NCBI GenBank assembly: GCA_029887785.1
Contig: JARXPG010000002.1
Location: forward strand, 1-64,000
Source of the DNA: Candidatus Nezhaarchaeota archaeon
Lineage (GTDB): Archaea; Thermoproteota; Methanomethylicia; Nezhaarchaeales; WYZ-LMO8
DNA: 64,000 nucleotides
Direction of reading: 5' to 3'
This document shows, piece by piece, positions 8,613 through 17,965 of the stretch. Each line of letters begins with the position of its first letter. Positions within the stretch are counted from its first letter, which is position 1. Under the pieces are notes generated by a model. It was not told the DNA's origin and did no database searches. It saw nothing but the letters and a program-made list of their open reading frames with translations. The position numbers and the translations under genes are program-made.

Positions 8613-9024
8613 CGTGACCACCTCCTTTCAATTGGAAGTCCTCATATTAAAGTGTAGCGCCTAAGTCCTCGCGAAATTGAAGCACGATCTTCATCTTCAT
8701 GCTTAACGATATTTTTTACTCTCGATTTTACATCAATCTTGATTTTACATTAATGATGGATTTTCACTCATACTACCTGACCATGTTTAGTAGCTTCATG
8801 CATCACACAACTTTTAGATTAGAGGTCGTTCAAGGTCTCCTCTGATCTCCTTGTTGAGCTTCATAGCCAAGCTTCTTTCAAAGACTCATTGATGTCGTCG
8901 AATGACGATCAAAAAGGAGAAAGCTTAACACGTCACAACTCTTAAGTGGTTGTAGCTAAATCGTGAACCGTCTTGGTGGTTAGTAGACCGCCTCATGAGA
9001 GGTTCATGAGTTTAGGTGTTGTAG
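8613..9024. other. Divergent intergenic region with AT-rich stretch
   Basis: The strip between the small ORF and the rightward gene at 9025 has an AT-rich section near 8700-8775. I looked for origin-recognition boxes because Orc1/Cdc6 lies 1.2 kb to the right, but found none convincing. No RNA gene is seen. Confidence 0.35.
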
Positions 9025-10167
9025 ATGCTTGAGGTTGTCGAGAAGCTCATGCTTCAGTATGCTTACGAAACTGGCTTATCCTCTAACTTAAAGCCTAAAC
9101 GATACCTTTGGACTGATGCCTTTGCTGTATGTAATTTCTTGGAGTTATGGCGTAGGACCTCTAATGCCACGTACCTCGAATTAGCCATTAAACTTGTCGA
9201 TCAAGTGCACTACGTTCTTGGTAGGCATAGAGAGGATGACGTTAGGAGAGGCTGGATAAGCGGCCTGAGCGATGAGGATGGCTTTAAGCATCCAACGATT
9301 GGCGGCTTGAGGATCGGTAAGCCACTGCCTGAGCGTAGACCAGACGAGCCCTATGACGATGAGCTAGAATGGGAGAGAGATGGCCAGTACTACCACTACC
9401 TCACTAAGTGGATGCATGCCCTCAATAGAGTGTACAGAGCTACTAGTAACCCGACGTACATTGTCTGGGCCATCGAGCTCGCTAAGACGGCTCATAGAGC
9501 CTTCGTCTATACAGATTCTAAGGGTCGTAAGCGCATGTACTGGAAGATGAGCATAGATCTATCGAGACCTCTCGTGCCATCAATGGGGCTTCACGATCCA
9601 CTCGATGGGCTGATAACTTACATGGAACTTGCATTTAATGCCCCTGATAATCTTAACTTAAGCCTTCAAAACGAAATTGAGGAGATGAGGGAGATGTGTC
9701 GAGGGATGGATTGGGTAACTAACGATCCACTAGGTGCTGGTGAGCTTTTACGATGTGCTCACTCTTTAGCCAAGCTCATAGCTATGAAGGGGCTCGACGA
9801 AGTGGGGTTGCTAGTAGACATTTTAAGCTCAGCTCTTACAAGCCTAGAGCTTTCACTATCCACTGGTTTCCTCGAATTACCAGCTAGTGTTAGGCTAGCA
9901 TTTAGGGAGCTTGGGCTATCGATAGGACTTAAAGCTGTGGAGAGAATGCTCAACTTAATTGAAGTGTGCGATGCCCTCAAATCCAACAGCGACGTGCGCT
10001 CGACCCTAAGAGTACTAGCGAGCTACAAGTGGATTGCAAGCGAAATTGAGAGGTATTGGCTCAAACCACTAAACATGGAGAGCGAGTCTTGGATCAAGCA
10101 TAAGGAGATAAATACCGTCATGCTGGCAACTAGCTTAATGCCTGATGAGTTTTTAGGAACTTACTAA
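9025..10167 (+). CDS. Uncharacterised alpha-helical (barrel-like) protein
   Basis: This 380-residue soluble protein contains strongly patterned motifs: YLWTDAFAVCNFLEL (about 27-41), VLGRHREDDVRRGWISGL, GGLRIGKPLPERRPDEP, DGQYYHYLTKWMHAL, RMYWKMSIDLSRPLV and MGLHDPLDGL. Repeated helix pairs with aromatic and acidic residues suggest an alpha/alpha toroid like those of six-hairpin glycosidases or lyases. I recognise it as a conserved but unnamed family. The N-terminal half is rich in Asp/Glu/His/Arg and would line an active site. The C-terminal third is more ordinary. Function should be left open. Confidence 0.6.
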   Translation: MLEVVEKLMLQYAYETGLSSNLKPKRYLWTDAFAVCNFLELWRRTSNATYLELAIKLVDQVHYVLGRHREDDVRRGWISGLSDEDGFKHPTIGGLRIGKPLPERRPDEPYDDELEWERDGQYYHYLTKWMHALNRVYRATSNPTYIVWAIELAKTAHRAFVYTDSKGRKRMYWKMSIDLSRPLVPSMGLHDPLDGLITYMELAFNAPDNLNLSLQNEIEEMREMCRGMDWVTNDPLGAGELLRCAHSLAKLIAMKGLDEVGLLVDILSSALTSLELSLSTGFLELPASVRLAFRELGLSIGLKAVERMLNLIEVCDALKSNSDVRSTLRVLASYKWIASEIERYWLKPLNMESESWIKHKEINTVMLATSLMPDEFLGTY

Positions 10168-10245
10168 AGATCTATGGCTCTTAAACGTCATGCTCTTATA
10201 TCACTTCAGCACAGCTCTAATTAAGTCGCGCTGAGGTAATGATAG

Positions 10246-11418
10246 TTGCCTAAGATATTCATTGACAAGGACAAGCTCTCTCCATCCTATATACCTGATA
10301 GACTGCCACATAGGGAAGCTCAGTTAAGGACTTTGCTTGACCTCTTTGACGTGGAGAGCGTAAGGGACATCGTTTACCCCAAGTGTGTTCAAGTTATTGG
10401 TCCAACAGGTTCGGGAAAGACCTCTTCATGCATTAAGCTTGGAAAGCTCTTAGAGCAGAGAGCTTTAAGAAGAGGTTTGAACTTCAAATCTATATACGTG
10501 AACTTAAGGCTTGAAGGCTCTTCTAGGTTCATGGCCTTTAAGTCCATGGTCGAGAAGGTCGCCTTCGAGGCTGTATCTCGAAGTTTAAGCCCTGATGAGG
10601 TCTTAAAGCAGTTCATTGAGACCTTAAAGGCTAGGAAGCTCGTGGCCCTGATAGTAATGGACGAGGTGGATTTCCACGTTAGGAGGTGCAAGGAAACTGT
10701 GGTTTACGACCTAACTAGACTCCATGAACTTACATTCGGTGAGAGCACTAATGTACTGGGTGTAGTCTTCATAGCCAGGGACCTTAATTGGATCAAGCTC
10801 CTTGATCCTGCTGAGAGGTCAACGCTAGGAAACATTAGAGTCCTCTTTCCTCCATACTCGAAAAGCCAAGTTCTCGACATTCTCGAGTACAGGTCCTCTG
10901 AAGCTTTAGTTCCTGGAGCTGTGTCTCACGAAGTTCTCGACTTCATATCTGATATAGCGGTTAAACCGCCGAGGAATGGTGATGTGCGCTTTGCTCTAGA
11001 TCTCCTCCTATATAGTGGAGTTTTAGCTGAAGAGCAGGGCTTCGATCACATCACTATAGACCATGTGAGGAGCGTTTATGGCAAGACTATAGAGTCGATG
11101 TCTCTGAGCGACTTCGAGGAGCTGTCATTAGAGGAGAAGCTAGTGTTGTTATTAATAGCTAAGACCCTCTCTTCAACAACGGCTCCTTATGTTGACCTGA
11201 GTAAGGTCGAAGAATCATCTACAATGCTTAAGGATCTTAAAGCCAAGGTAGATCTTCAAGTAAACAGGGCGGTAAGGAAGCTCCATGATAAGGGCTTCAT
11301 CGAGTTAAGCGGTGAGAAGGTTGGGATCCTGGTAGGTCCTATAAACAAGTTGATAGCTGTGTTAGAGGACGTCATTTCGAGGGAAGCATCAAAGTGGACG
11401 AGCATCCACTCGAAGTAG
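10246..11418 (+). CDS. Orc1/Cdc6-family replication initiator AAA+ ATPase
   Basis: This 390-residue protein has Walker A GPTGSGKTS (52-60), Walker B ALIVMDEVD (134-142), a sensor-1 region GVVFIARDLNW, and a C-terminal winged helix (about 300-390). Orc1/Cdc6 binds origin repeats and loads MCM. The TTG start at 10246 is backed by GAGGT eight bases upstream. Sensor-2-like residues PPRNGDVRFALDLL are present. The gene overlaps the start of a small winged-helix gene. Divergence from canonical sequences (VMDEVDFH) suggests a paralogue rather than the main initiator. Confidence 0.82.
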   Translation: MPKIFIDKDKLSPSYIPDRLPHREAQLRTLLDLFDVESVRDIVYPKCVQVIGPTGSGKTSSCIKLGKLLEQRALRRGLNFKSIYVNLRLEGSSRFMAFKSMVEKVAFEAVSRSLSPDEVLKQFIETLKARKLVALIVMDEVDFHVRRCKETVVYDLTRLHELTFGESTNVLGVVFIARDLNWIKLLDPAERSTLGNIRVLFPPYSKSQVLDILEYRSSEALVPGAVSHEVLDFISDIAVKPPRNGDVRFALDLLLYSGVLAEEQGFDHITIDHVRSVYGKTIESMSLSDFEELSLEEKLVLLLIAKTLSSTTAPYVDLSKVEESSTMLKDLKAKVDLQVNRAVRKLHDKGFIELSGEKVGILVGPINKLIAVLEDVISREASKWTSIHSK

Positions 11419-11672
11419 CGTTAGGAAGCGTTGGTAGACTTAGGATATTGAAGTGTCTCCTTTCGACCTCCAAACCATTGACTAAGTACGCTATCCAGAA
11501 AGCAACTGGATTGAAGTCGATTGATGTGAAGAAGGACTTAGAGAAGCTTACTTCAATAGGTTGGCTAAAAGTAATTAAGAACCCTAGAGCTCCCGATAAA
11601 TACTTCGTCAACCGAGACTTGGAAGAGATCAAGGCGCTAGAGGCCCTCTTTAGGGTAGCGGGCTACATGTAG
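11394..11672 (+). CDS. Small winged-helix DNA-binding protein
   Basis: This 92-residue protein starts at GTG 11394, inside the last 25 bases of orc1, so the two genes are translationally coupled. Residues 10-70 (GSVGRLRILKCLL, PLTKYAIQKATGL, VKKDLEKLTSIGWLKV) form a textbook helix-turn-helix with a wing, similar to ArsR/MarR-like archaeal regulators. No effector domain is present. It may regulate its own operon or act with Orc1, but neither is shown by the sequence. Confidence 0.7.
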   Translation: MDEHPLEVALGSVGRLRILKCLLSTSKPLTKYAIQKATGLKSIDVKKDLEKLTSIGWLKVIKNPRAPDKYFVNRDLEEIKALEALFRVAGYM

Positions 11673-11753
11673 CTACCTTCAGCACCCCCTCCCCTACCCT
11701 GGGTACTTCACGACTTATAAGATTGAAACCCCACCTCACTTTCGGGGATTAAA

Positions 11754-12704
11754 ATGGCTTACGATTATGATTTAACCGATGTGAAAGGAATAGGTCCCGC
11801 AACAGCCGAGAAGCTCAGGAATGCAGGTATAACTAGCGTTGAGATGTTAGCTATAACGCCAGTGAGGACCTTAGTTGAGCTTGCTGGTTTAAGCGAAGAT
11901 AAAGCTCTAGAGCTAGTTAAGGCGGCAAGAGAGCTTATCCAAATAAGGTTCATGAAGGCCTCTGAGTACTTAGAGAAGCGAAAGCAAGTAGGTTTCCTAA
12001 CAACCGGTTGCAAAGCGCTCGACGATCTCCTCATGGGGGGGATAGAGACTCAAGCTATGACTGAGCTGGTGGGCGAATATGGTGTTGGTAAGACCCAGCT
12101 CTGCCATCAACTCTGTGTAACCGTGCAGCTACCGAAGGATAAGGGGGGTCTTGCTGGATCAGCCCTCTACGTTGATACTGAGGGAACTTTCAGGCCAGAA
12201 AGGATACTTCAAATAGCTGAGAGGTTCCGCTTAGATGGCAAGCGCGTATTGGACAACGTGATATACGCTAGAGCTTACAATAGCGATCATCAAATGCTAA
12301 TAATCGAAGAAGCTGCTGACGTGATTAAGGAGAACAACGTGAAGCTAATAATCGTGGACTCCCTGATAGGCCACTTTAGAGGAGAGTACTTGGGGAGAGA
12401 GACGCTAGCCATCAGGCAGCAGAGGTTAAACAAACACATCCATCAGCTCTTGAGGCTCGCAGACATATACAACTTAGCAGTTGTTGTGACCAACCAAGTC
12501 CTAGCCAATCCAGAAGCCTTCTTCGGGAACCCTCAAAAGCCCGCTGGAGGAAACATCTTAGCTCACGGATCAACATATAGGATATGGTTGAGGAGGGGGA
12601 AGGAAAATAAAAGGATAGCTAGGATCTTCGACTCACCCAGACATCCAGAGGCTGAAGCTGTCTTCACGATAACTGACAAGGGCGTAGTCGATGTTGAGGA
12701 CTAA
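11754..12704 (+). CDS. radA: DNA repair and recombination protein RadA
   Basis: This 316-residue RecA/Rad51-type recombinase has an N-terminal helix-hairpin-helix domain ([16 protein letters not shown], about 9-24), the polymerisation motif region near 65-80, Walker [10 protein letters not shown] (107-115), and Walker [13 protein letters not shown]. The ssDNA-binding loop region follows ([26 protein letters not shown]). It forms filaments on single-stranded DNA for homologous recombination. Length and order match archaeal RadA. A TATA-like CTTATAAG is centred near 11716. The 3' end overlaps the convergent gene by 41 bases. Confidence 0.97.
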   Translation: MAYDYDLTDVKGIGPATAEKLRNAGITSVEMLAITPVRTLVELAGLSEDKALELVKAARELIQIRFMKASEYLEKRKQVGFLTTGCKALDDLLMGGIETQAMTELVGEYGVGKTQLCHQLCVTVQLPKDKGGLAGSALYVDTEGTFRPERILQIAERFRLDGKRVLDNVIYARAYNSDHQMLIIEEAADVIKENNVKLIIVDSLIGHFRGEYLGRETLAIRQQRLNKHIHQLLRLADIYNLAVVVTNQVLANPEAFFGNPQKPAGGNILAHGSTYRIWLRRGKENKRIARIFDSPRHPEAEAVFTITDKGVVDVED

Positions 12705-13584
12705 GATCGAAGAGCTCTACTAGAGTCTTTAAATCGTACGGACGGTAGTGAGGGCCGTCCTCCATAACTATCACGTGAATGGCTTGTGGAGGGGTTATGT
12801 CAAAGTATATGTTGAACGGCTCAAAACCCTCAGCTCCACTTAAAAGCTCTTCAGCCTCCTTAACCTCAATCTCCACTTCATTCGCGGGAGTCTCAGCATC
12901 GACCTTGATTGACTCGCATAAAGCCACGTTTTTAACGCCTAGCTCATTGATGGCTGTGGCAATTTGAGCCGTTCCAACTTTATTGATAACATGGCCATCT
13001 CTTAGGGCTGTGTCGACGCCAAAAACGAAGATCTCAACACCGAAGATCTTTGATGCTTGATAAGCTGATGCATCAGCTATCAGCTTAACCTTGTGGCCCA
13101 TGTAGGCAAGCTGCCTAGCCATAACAGCTCCTTCTCGACGAGGTCTCGACTCGGTCACTATCACTAGCTTCTCGTTCATGTTTCTGAAGAACTCTAGAAC
13201 TGTTGAGCTCAAGCTATGAGTTAGGAACACATTATACTCCTTTAAGAGCTCGGTAGCCTTCCTAGCGACTTCCATCTTTGATTTCTCTAAATAATCTTTG
13301 AGGTCCTGTAGGGCTTTCAAGACCTCGCTTAACGACCTTGACTCTTTAAGTGATCTCTTCACGACACTAGATGAAATAATAGCCGTATTCTTCAATGAAG
13401 CCATGCTAGGTCTTACCCGTTTAAAGGCTTCTACCAGTAGCTCCAGCTCCTTCTCGAGATCGGCTGAACCCCACAAGCTTTCTACCAAACACTTAAACGC
13501 ATCTATAGACCTAGAAGCCAACCACAATGCTCCGTGCTCCCTATCGTTCCTGACCTCGTTTAATATTGATAGCCACTCCTTCAC
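12664..13584 (-). CDS. eIF2B-related (alpha/beta/delta family) protein
   Basis: This 306-residue protein has a helical N-terminal half followed by a Rossmann-like half with [48 protein letters not shown] and CESIKVDAE. These are characteristic of the eIF2B-alpha/ribose-1,5-bisphosphate isomerase/MtnA superfamily. The archaeal branch is annotated as translation initiation factor 2B-like, though several members are sugar isomerases. The motif spelling here fits the initiation-factor-like group better than MtnA. It converges on and overlaps the radA 3' end. Confidence 0.75.
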   Translation of the reverse strand: MKEWLSILNEVRNDREHGALWLASRSIDAFKCLVESLWGSADLEKELELLVEAFKRVRPSMASLKNTAIISSSVVKRSLKESRSLSEVLKALQDLKDYLEKSKMEVARKATELLKEYNVFLTHSLSSTVLEFFRNMNEKLVIVTESRPRREGAVMARQLAYMGHKVKLIADASAYQASKIFGVEIFVFGVDTALRDGHVINKVGTAQIATAINELGVKNVALCESIKVDAETPANEVEIEVKEAEELLSGAEGFEPFNIYFDITPPQAIHVIVMEDGPHYRPYDLKTLVELFDLSPQHRLRPCQLS

Positions 13585-13709
13585 AGCAGTAAATTAACAG
13601 ACGCCCTCACTTAATTCTACTAGCTTCAGACTTGTACTATGCGCCTTTCAAAAACTATATGGAGGTTTTGTCGCAAAAGTTCCTGACTTGCCACTTGGGG
13701 TGAACAACT

Positions 13710-14369
13710 TTGCTTCCATCCATCTACAAGTGCAATGTGTGTGGTGAATACATCGAGGAAGAGGAGCATTGCTCGTTGCCAGCAAAGCGCTTACTGGATT
13801 CTGAGAGGAGGATTAAGTTGAGCAAGCTGCTAACGGCGATTCTAAGGCATGCACCCGACTCTGTGGGGTTAAAGCTAAGTGAAGATGGTTGGGCAGTGCT
13901 TAGCGAGCTAGTAACGAAAATTAAGCATCACAAACCCCATTATAGCTGGTTGTCTGAGGACCTCATAAAAGCTGTTGCCACCCTAGATCCTAAAGGAAGA
14001 TTCGAGCTGCGAGGGAATTTCATAAGAGCTAGGTATGGGCACTCAAAGAAGCTTAAAGTTAAGGTGGAGTACCAAGAAGATCAAGAGATAAAAACCTTGT
14101 ATCACGGTACAAGCGTCTCGAAGTTAGATGCCATACTTAGAGAGGGCATTAAACCCATGAGCAGGGCAATGGTTCACTTAACGCCATCAGTTCAAGATGC
14201 CATCGAGGTAGCTTTGAGGAAAGGTAAGAAGATTGTGGTATTTGAGATAGATGCAGATAGGCTTAGGCGAGAGGGCTTCAAGGTGTATAAGGCTAGCAGC
14301 AAGGTGTATGTAACGAGCTACGTACCTCCTTCAGCGATTAGAAGGTATGAGTTAATAACCTTTAACTAA
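13710..14369 (+). CDS. kptA: RNA 2'-phosphotransferase KptA/Tpt1
   Basis: This 219-residue enzyme transfers an internal 2'-phosphate from RNA to NAD, releasing ADP-ribose-1,2-cyclic phosphate. The family motifs are all present: LSKLLTAILRHAP with GLKLSEDGW (N-terminal lobe), RARYGHS, LYHGTSVSKLD, VHLTPSVQDAIEVA and VYVTSYVPPSAI. A short N-terminal zinc-finger-like segment (CNVCGE...EHC) precedes the core, as in several archaeal members. The start is TTG at 13710. Its presence fits splicing or repair of RNAs with 2'-phosphate ends. Confidence 0.92.
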   Translation: MLPSIYKCNVCGEYIEEEEHCSLPAKRLLDSERRIKLSKLLTAILRHAPDSVGLKLSEDGWAVLSELVTKIKHHKPHYSWLSEDLIKAVATLDPKGRFELRGNFIRARYGHSKKLKVKVEYQEDQEIKTLYHGTSVSKLDAILREGIKPMSRAMVHLTPSVQDAIEVALRKGKKIVVFEIDADRLRREGFKVYKASSKVYVTSYVPPSAIRRYELITFN

Positions 14370-14460
14370 TTTTCACTCAGTTTTACAACTTCTTGAGTGA
14401 ATGGGTAACATTATTATAGGGCTCTGTAGAACTTAGGGTACCGAGTAAGAGGTTTTTATC

Positions 14461-15216
14461 GTGCCATTGCTCGAAATTATTGACCTGCATGCAGAGGTTG
14501 GTGGAAAACAGATACTTAGAGGAATAAACCTCAGCATAAATGCCGGAGAAGTTCACGTGCTTTTTGGACCCAATGGATCTGGTAAGACAACCCTCATAAA
14601 CGCCATAATTGGGAACCCTGCCGTCAAGATCGTCAAGGGGAAAGTAATGTTCAAGGGCGTCGACATAACTCAGTTGCCAACACCAGAAAGAATCAAGATG
14701 GGCATGGGCGTAGCCTTCCAACATCCACCCAAGATTAGAGGTGTAAGGCTACGAGACCTCTTAGATGGGATGGCTAGCAAGATTGGAAGCAAGGTGGACG
14801 TGGAGAGGGCTGCTGCTCTTGTTAAGATGAAGGAGTACTTGGATAGAGAGGTTAACGTTGGCTTTTCAGGTGGTGAACTCAAGAGATCCGAGATACTTCA
14901 GCTTCTAGTTCAATCGCCAGAGCTTCTTCTGCTAGATGAACCAGACTCCGGGGTTGACGTTGAGAACCTAACGGTCATAGCCAACGCGATAAACGAGCTC
15001 TGCGAGCTCAACTTAAAGCCGAGCATGAGGACTAGAGCTGCTCTAATAATCACCCACTTAGGGTACATCTTGAATTACGTTAAGGCTGATAGAGCCCACG
15101 TGCTCTTCAATGGCAAGATAGCTTGCTCTGGAAAGCCTAACGAGATACTGAAGCAGATAATGGAGCACGGATTTGAGAGGTGCCATGAATGCCTTCAGGA
15201 GCAAGGAGTCAAATAG
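14461..15216 (+). CDS. sufC: SufC Fe-S cluster assembly ATPase
   Basis: This 251-residue ABC-type ATPase has Walker A FGPNGSGKTT, the SufC-specific Q-loop context GVAFQHPPKIRGV, signature FSGGELKRSEI and Walker B LLLLDEPDSGVD. SufC drives conformational change in the SufB scaffold during Fe-S cluster assembly. The start is GTG at 14461. Its last 28 bases overlap sufB, so the pair is one operon. No sufD, sufS, sufE or sufU is adjacent, giving the minimal two-gene form typical of methanogens and relatives. Confidence 0.92.
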   Translation: MPLLEIIDLHAEVGGKQILRGINLSINAGEVHVLFGPNGSGKTTLINAIIGNPAVKIVKGKVMFKGVDITQLPTPERIKMGMGVAFQHPPKIRGVRLRDLLDGMASKIGSKVDVERAAALVKMKEYLDREVNVGFSGGELKRSEILQLLVQSPELLLLDEPDSGVDVENLTVIANAINELCELNLKPSMRTRAALIITHLGYILNYVKADRAHVLFNGKIACSGKPNEILKQIMEHGFERCHECLQEQGVK

Positions 15217-16409
15217 AGCAATTAAAGAAGAAGGCTGAAGAAGCTTTAACCAAACCCCCTGCTTTCGGACCAGACTTAGACCTCTCCAAGTACAGGTATG
15301 AAGTCGAGAAGCCGAAAGACTGGCTCACAGAAGATCTTATAGAGAGAGCTGAGACCGTTGGAATCGACTTAAGCGAGAAGGAGAGATCAGGAACCTACCT
15401 ACAGCTTGACCACTACTCAATAATCGAGAAGGCTACAGCAGGCGGCGTGGAGGTCATGAGCATAAGCAAGGCACTTGAAAGTTACGACTGGCTCCTCGAC
15501 TACTACTGGAAGGCGCTAAGCGTCGACATGGACAAGTTCACAGCACTAGCAGAAGTTAAGAGAACTGAGGGTTACTTCATAAGGGCTAAAAAGGGGGTTA
15601 AGATAGACCTCCCAATACAAGCATGCTTATACTTGAAGACTCCAAGGATAGCTCAGAACGTTCACAACATAATAATCGTAGAAGAAGGAGCTGAGCTTCA
15701 CGTAATAACTGGCTGCGTTACACCAAAGAAGGCTGAAGGGCTCCACATAGGAGTTTCAGAGTTCTACGTTAAGAAGGGTGGTAAGCTGACCTTCACTATG
15801 ATCCACGGTTGGACCGAAGGAGTTGACGTAAGGCCGAGAACAGGTGTGATACTTGAAGATGATGCCTCTTACACCTCAATTTACGTAAACTTAAACCCTG
15901 TAAGGACGTTTCAGATGATGCCTAAAGTGTACTTGGAGGGCAGGAATGCGAGGTGCTACTTAGCCTCAATAATAGCAGCCTCAAAGAGCTCCTATTTTGA
16001 TGTGGGTGGAGCTACTTATTTAAGAGCCGAGAACACGAAGGCGGAGATAGTCTCAAAGGCTGTGGCCAAAGATGAAGCTTACGTTGCTACTCGAGGCATC
16101 ATCGTCGGCGAGAGGGATGGAGTTAAAGGACATTTAGAGTGTAGAGGGATGCTCCTTTCACCTAAATCAGTGATACTAGCTATTCCAGAACTTGAAGCTA
16201 GAGCTAGGGATGTAGAGTTATCACACGAAGCTGCTGTTGGAAAGATAGCGGAGGAGGAAATATACTACCTTATGGCTAGGGGCTTCAGTGAGGAGGAGGC
16301 AACCTCAATAATAATAAGAGGCTTCATGAACGTGGACGTGAAAGGCCTACCACCAGCACTTGCACTACAGATTAAGAAGGCCTTGGACATTAGCGCAAAG
16401 AGCCTCTAG
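15189..16409 (+). CDS. sufB: SufB-type Fe-S scaffold protein
   Basis: This 406-residue protein of the SufB/SufD family has a right-handed beta-helix core (VHNIIIVEEGAELHVITGC, KLTFTMIHGW) and the C-terminal SufB block (LSHEAAVGKIAEEEIYYLMARGFSEEEA). Cysteines such as GCVTP and LECRGM are candidate cluster ligands. As the only scaffold gene next to sufC, it probably forms the homodimeric scaffold of the minimal system. It overlaps sufC at its start and the convergent acyl-CoA synthetase gene at its end by about 20 bases. Confidence 0.92.
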   Translation: MPSGARSQIEQLKKKAEEALTKPPAFGPDLDLSKYRYEVEKPKDWLTEDLIERAETVGIDLSEKERSGTYLQLDHYSIIEKATAGGVEVMSISKALESYDWLLDYYWKALSVDMDKFTALAEVKRTEGYFIRAKKGVKIDLPIQACLYLKTPRIAQNVHNIIIVEEGAELHVITGCVTPKKAEGLHIGVSEFYVKKGGKLTFTMIHGWTEGVDVRPRTGVILEDDASYTSIYVNLNPVRTFQMMPKVYLEGRNARCYLASIIAASKSSYFDVGGATYLRAENTKAEIVSKAVAKDEAYVATRGIIVGERDGVKGHLECRGMLLSPKSVILAIPELEARARDVELSHEAAVGKIAEEEIYYLMARGFSEEEATSIIIRGFMNVDVKGLPPALALQIKKALDISAKSL

Positions 16410-17859
16410 ACCCCTTCCTCCTCTCTATCATGGCCTGTGCGAGAAGAGTGTACGCCATCTTGGCAGCTCTCTCAGGCATATAGCAATTGGGGACAAGCCC
16501 CTTGCTTAGTATTTCAAGTGCTTGCTCAAACTCTTGCATTCTAACGCCCAAAGGAAGAGCCCAAGCCACAATTATCGGCTTCCCATACTGCCTGCTAGAT
16601 TCAACGATTGCCTTCGAAATGTTGATGAGCGAGGGTGCGTGGATTATTGGTGGTAGTGAGATTATCATGTCTATATTAGGGTCTCGGCACATTATTTCAA
16701 GAGCCTCTCTATACATGTCTATATTTTCAAGAATAGAACCCGTAGTATCTACAGGGTTCGTAACTGAAGCTATTGGTGGTAGAATTGCTTTTAACTTTTC
16801 AATGCTCTCCTTAGTCAGTGAGGGGACTTTAAGGCCATATCTTTCACAAGCATCACAAGCTATGACAGCAGGTCCTCCTAGAACCGATATTATTCCAACC
16901 CTATTGCCCCTTGGTCTTAGAGGGCAAGCAAGAGTCATGGAGAGCTCGTAGAGCTCCTCGAAGCTTTCAGCTTGAATTATGCCAGCCTGCTTACAAACAG
17001 CATTCCAAACCTCAACGGATCCAGCTATGGCAGCGGTATGAGACTTTGCGGCACTCTTACCAGATTCGCTTCTACCAGCCTTTAGAGCCACGAGAGGCTT
17101 AGTGGTGGACTTGCAAAGCTCTATGAACCTCCTACCATTCCTAATGGATTCTATGTACATCGCTATAACACTCGTATCCGGATCCTCGATGAAGTACTCT
17201 AAGATGTCCGTTAAGGTGGTTACAGCCTCATTTCCGGTGCTTACTATCTTGCTTGGGTAGAACTTTCTCACTGTTGATAGGGTGAGGAAGCTTACTGTAA
17301 GAGTTCCGCTATGAGATATCAACGAAATTTTGCCTGGCTCTGGCGGCTTTAAGAGAGAGACTCCAAGCCCCAATGTGTTCAGATTGACATAAAGGTTTGC
17401 GACGCCAAGGCAGTTAGGACCTAATACTACCATCCCAGACTTTCTAGCTATAGCTCGAATCTCCTCCTCCATCATCCTCCCTTCATCGCCTATTTCAGCG
17501 AAGCCTCCTGCAAAGATTATGGCTGCCTTTACTCCCTTCTTAACGCAATCGTTTAAAACGTCTACGACGTTGCGTGCATTAACAGCTATGTAGACTAAGT
17601 CAACGTCATCCGGTATGTCTGAAACCTTTGCATAGCATTTAAGACCCAGAACCTCCTTACCAGCTAATCTAGGGTTAACTGGGTAGACAGCCCCTTCATA
17701 GCCGAACTCTATGATGCCCCTTAAGTGCAAGTATCCGAGCTTCATAGGGTTATCGGAAGCCCCAATTACAGCTATAGATTTAGGGTAGAAGAGGGGTCTT
17801 AACCTCTCGATTACACTTCTTCCCTCCATGGTCATTGCGATCAAGCCCTCGTAGATCAA
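16390..17859 (-). CDS. Acyl-CoA synthetase (ADP-forming), alpha-type subunit
   Basis: This 489-residue protein begins with the CoA-binding domain (FYPKSIAVIGASDNPMKLG). Succinyl-CoA synthetase-like domains follow, with LGPNCLGVAN, ISHSGTLT and the phosphohistidine motif KSHTAAIAG (His274). ADP-forming synthetases make ATP from acyl-CoA, ADP and phosphate, or run in reverse. The ATP-grasp beta subunit is encoded divergently 106 bases away, so together they form the heteromer. The specific acid is unknown. Methionines at residues 9 and 11 are alternative starts. Confidence 0.88.
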   Translation of the reverse strand: MIYEGLIAMTMEGRSVIERLRPLFYPKSIAVIGASDNPMKLGYLHLRGIIEFGYEGAVYPVNPRLAGKEVLGLKCYAKVSDIPDDVDLVYIAVNARNVVDVLNDCVKKGVKAAIIFAGGFAEIGDEGRMMEEEIRAIARKSGMVVLGPNCLGVANLYVNLNTLGLGVSLLKPPEPGKISLISHSGTLTVSFLTLSTVRKFYPSKIVSTGNEAVTTLTDILEYFIEDPDTSVIAMYIESIRNGRRFIELCKSTTKPLVALKAGRSESGKSAAKSHTAAIAGSVEVWNAVCKQAGIIQAESFEELYELSMTLACPLRPRGNRVGIISVLGGPAVIACDACERYGLKVPSLTKESIEKLKAILPPIASVTNPVDTTGSILENIDMYREALEIMCRDPNIDMIISLPPIIHAPSLINISKAIVESSRQYGKPIIVAWALPLGVRMQEFEQALEILSKGLVPNCYMPERAAKMAYTLLAQAMIERRKGSRGSLR

Positions 17860-17965
17860 TAACTGCAGTAGGTACGATAGTTGGAAGTTATAAGCATTGC
17901 TTTAACCACAAAGGCTTCAAGCGAAAATTTGATATGAGACACGACATATTAACTTCTGATGCTTC

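Noticed and set aside
8613-10245. Possible replication origin next to Orc1/Cdc6
   Set aside because: No repeated origin-recognition boxes seen; AT-richness alone is not enough.
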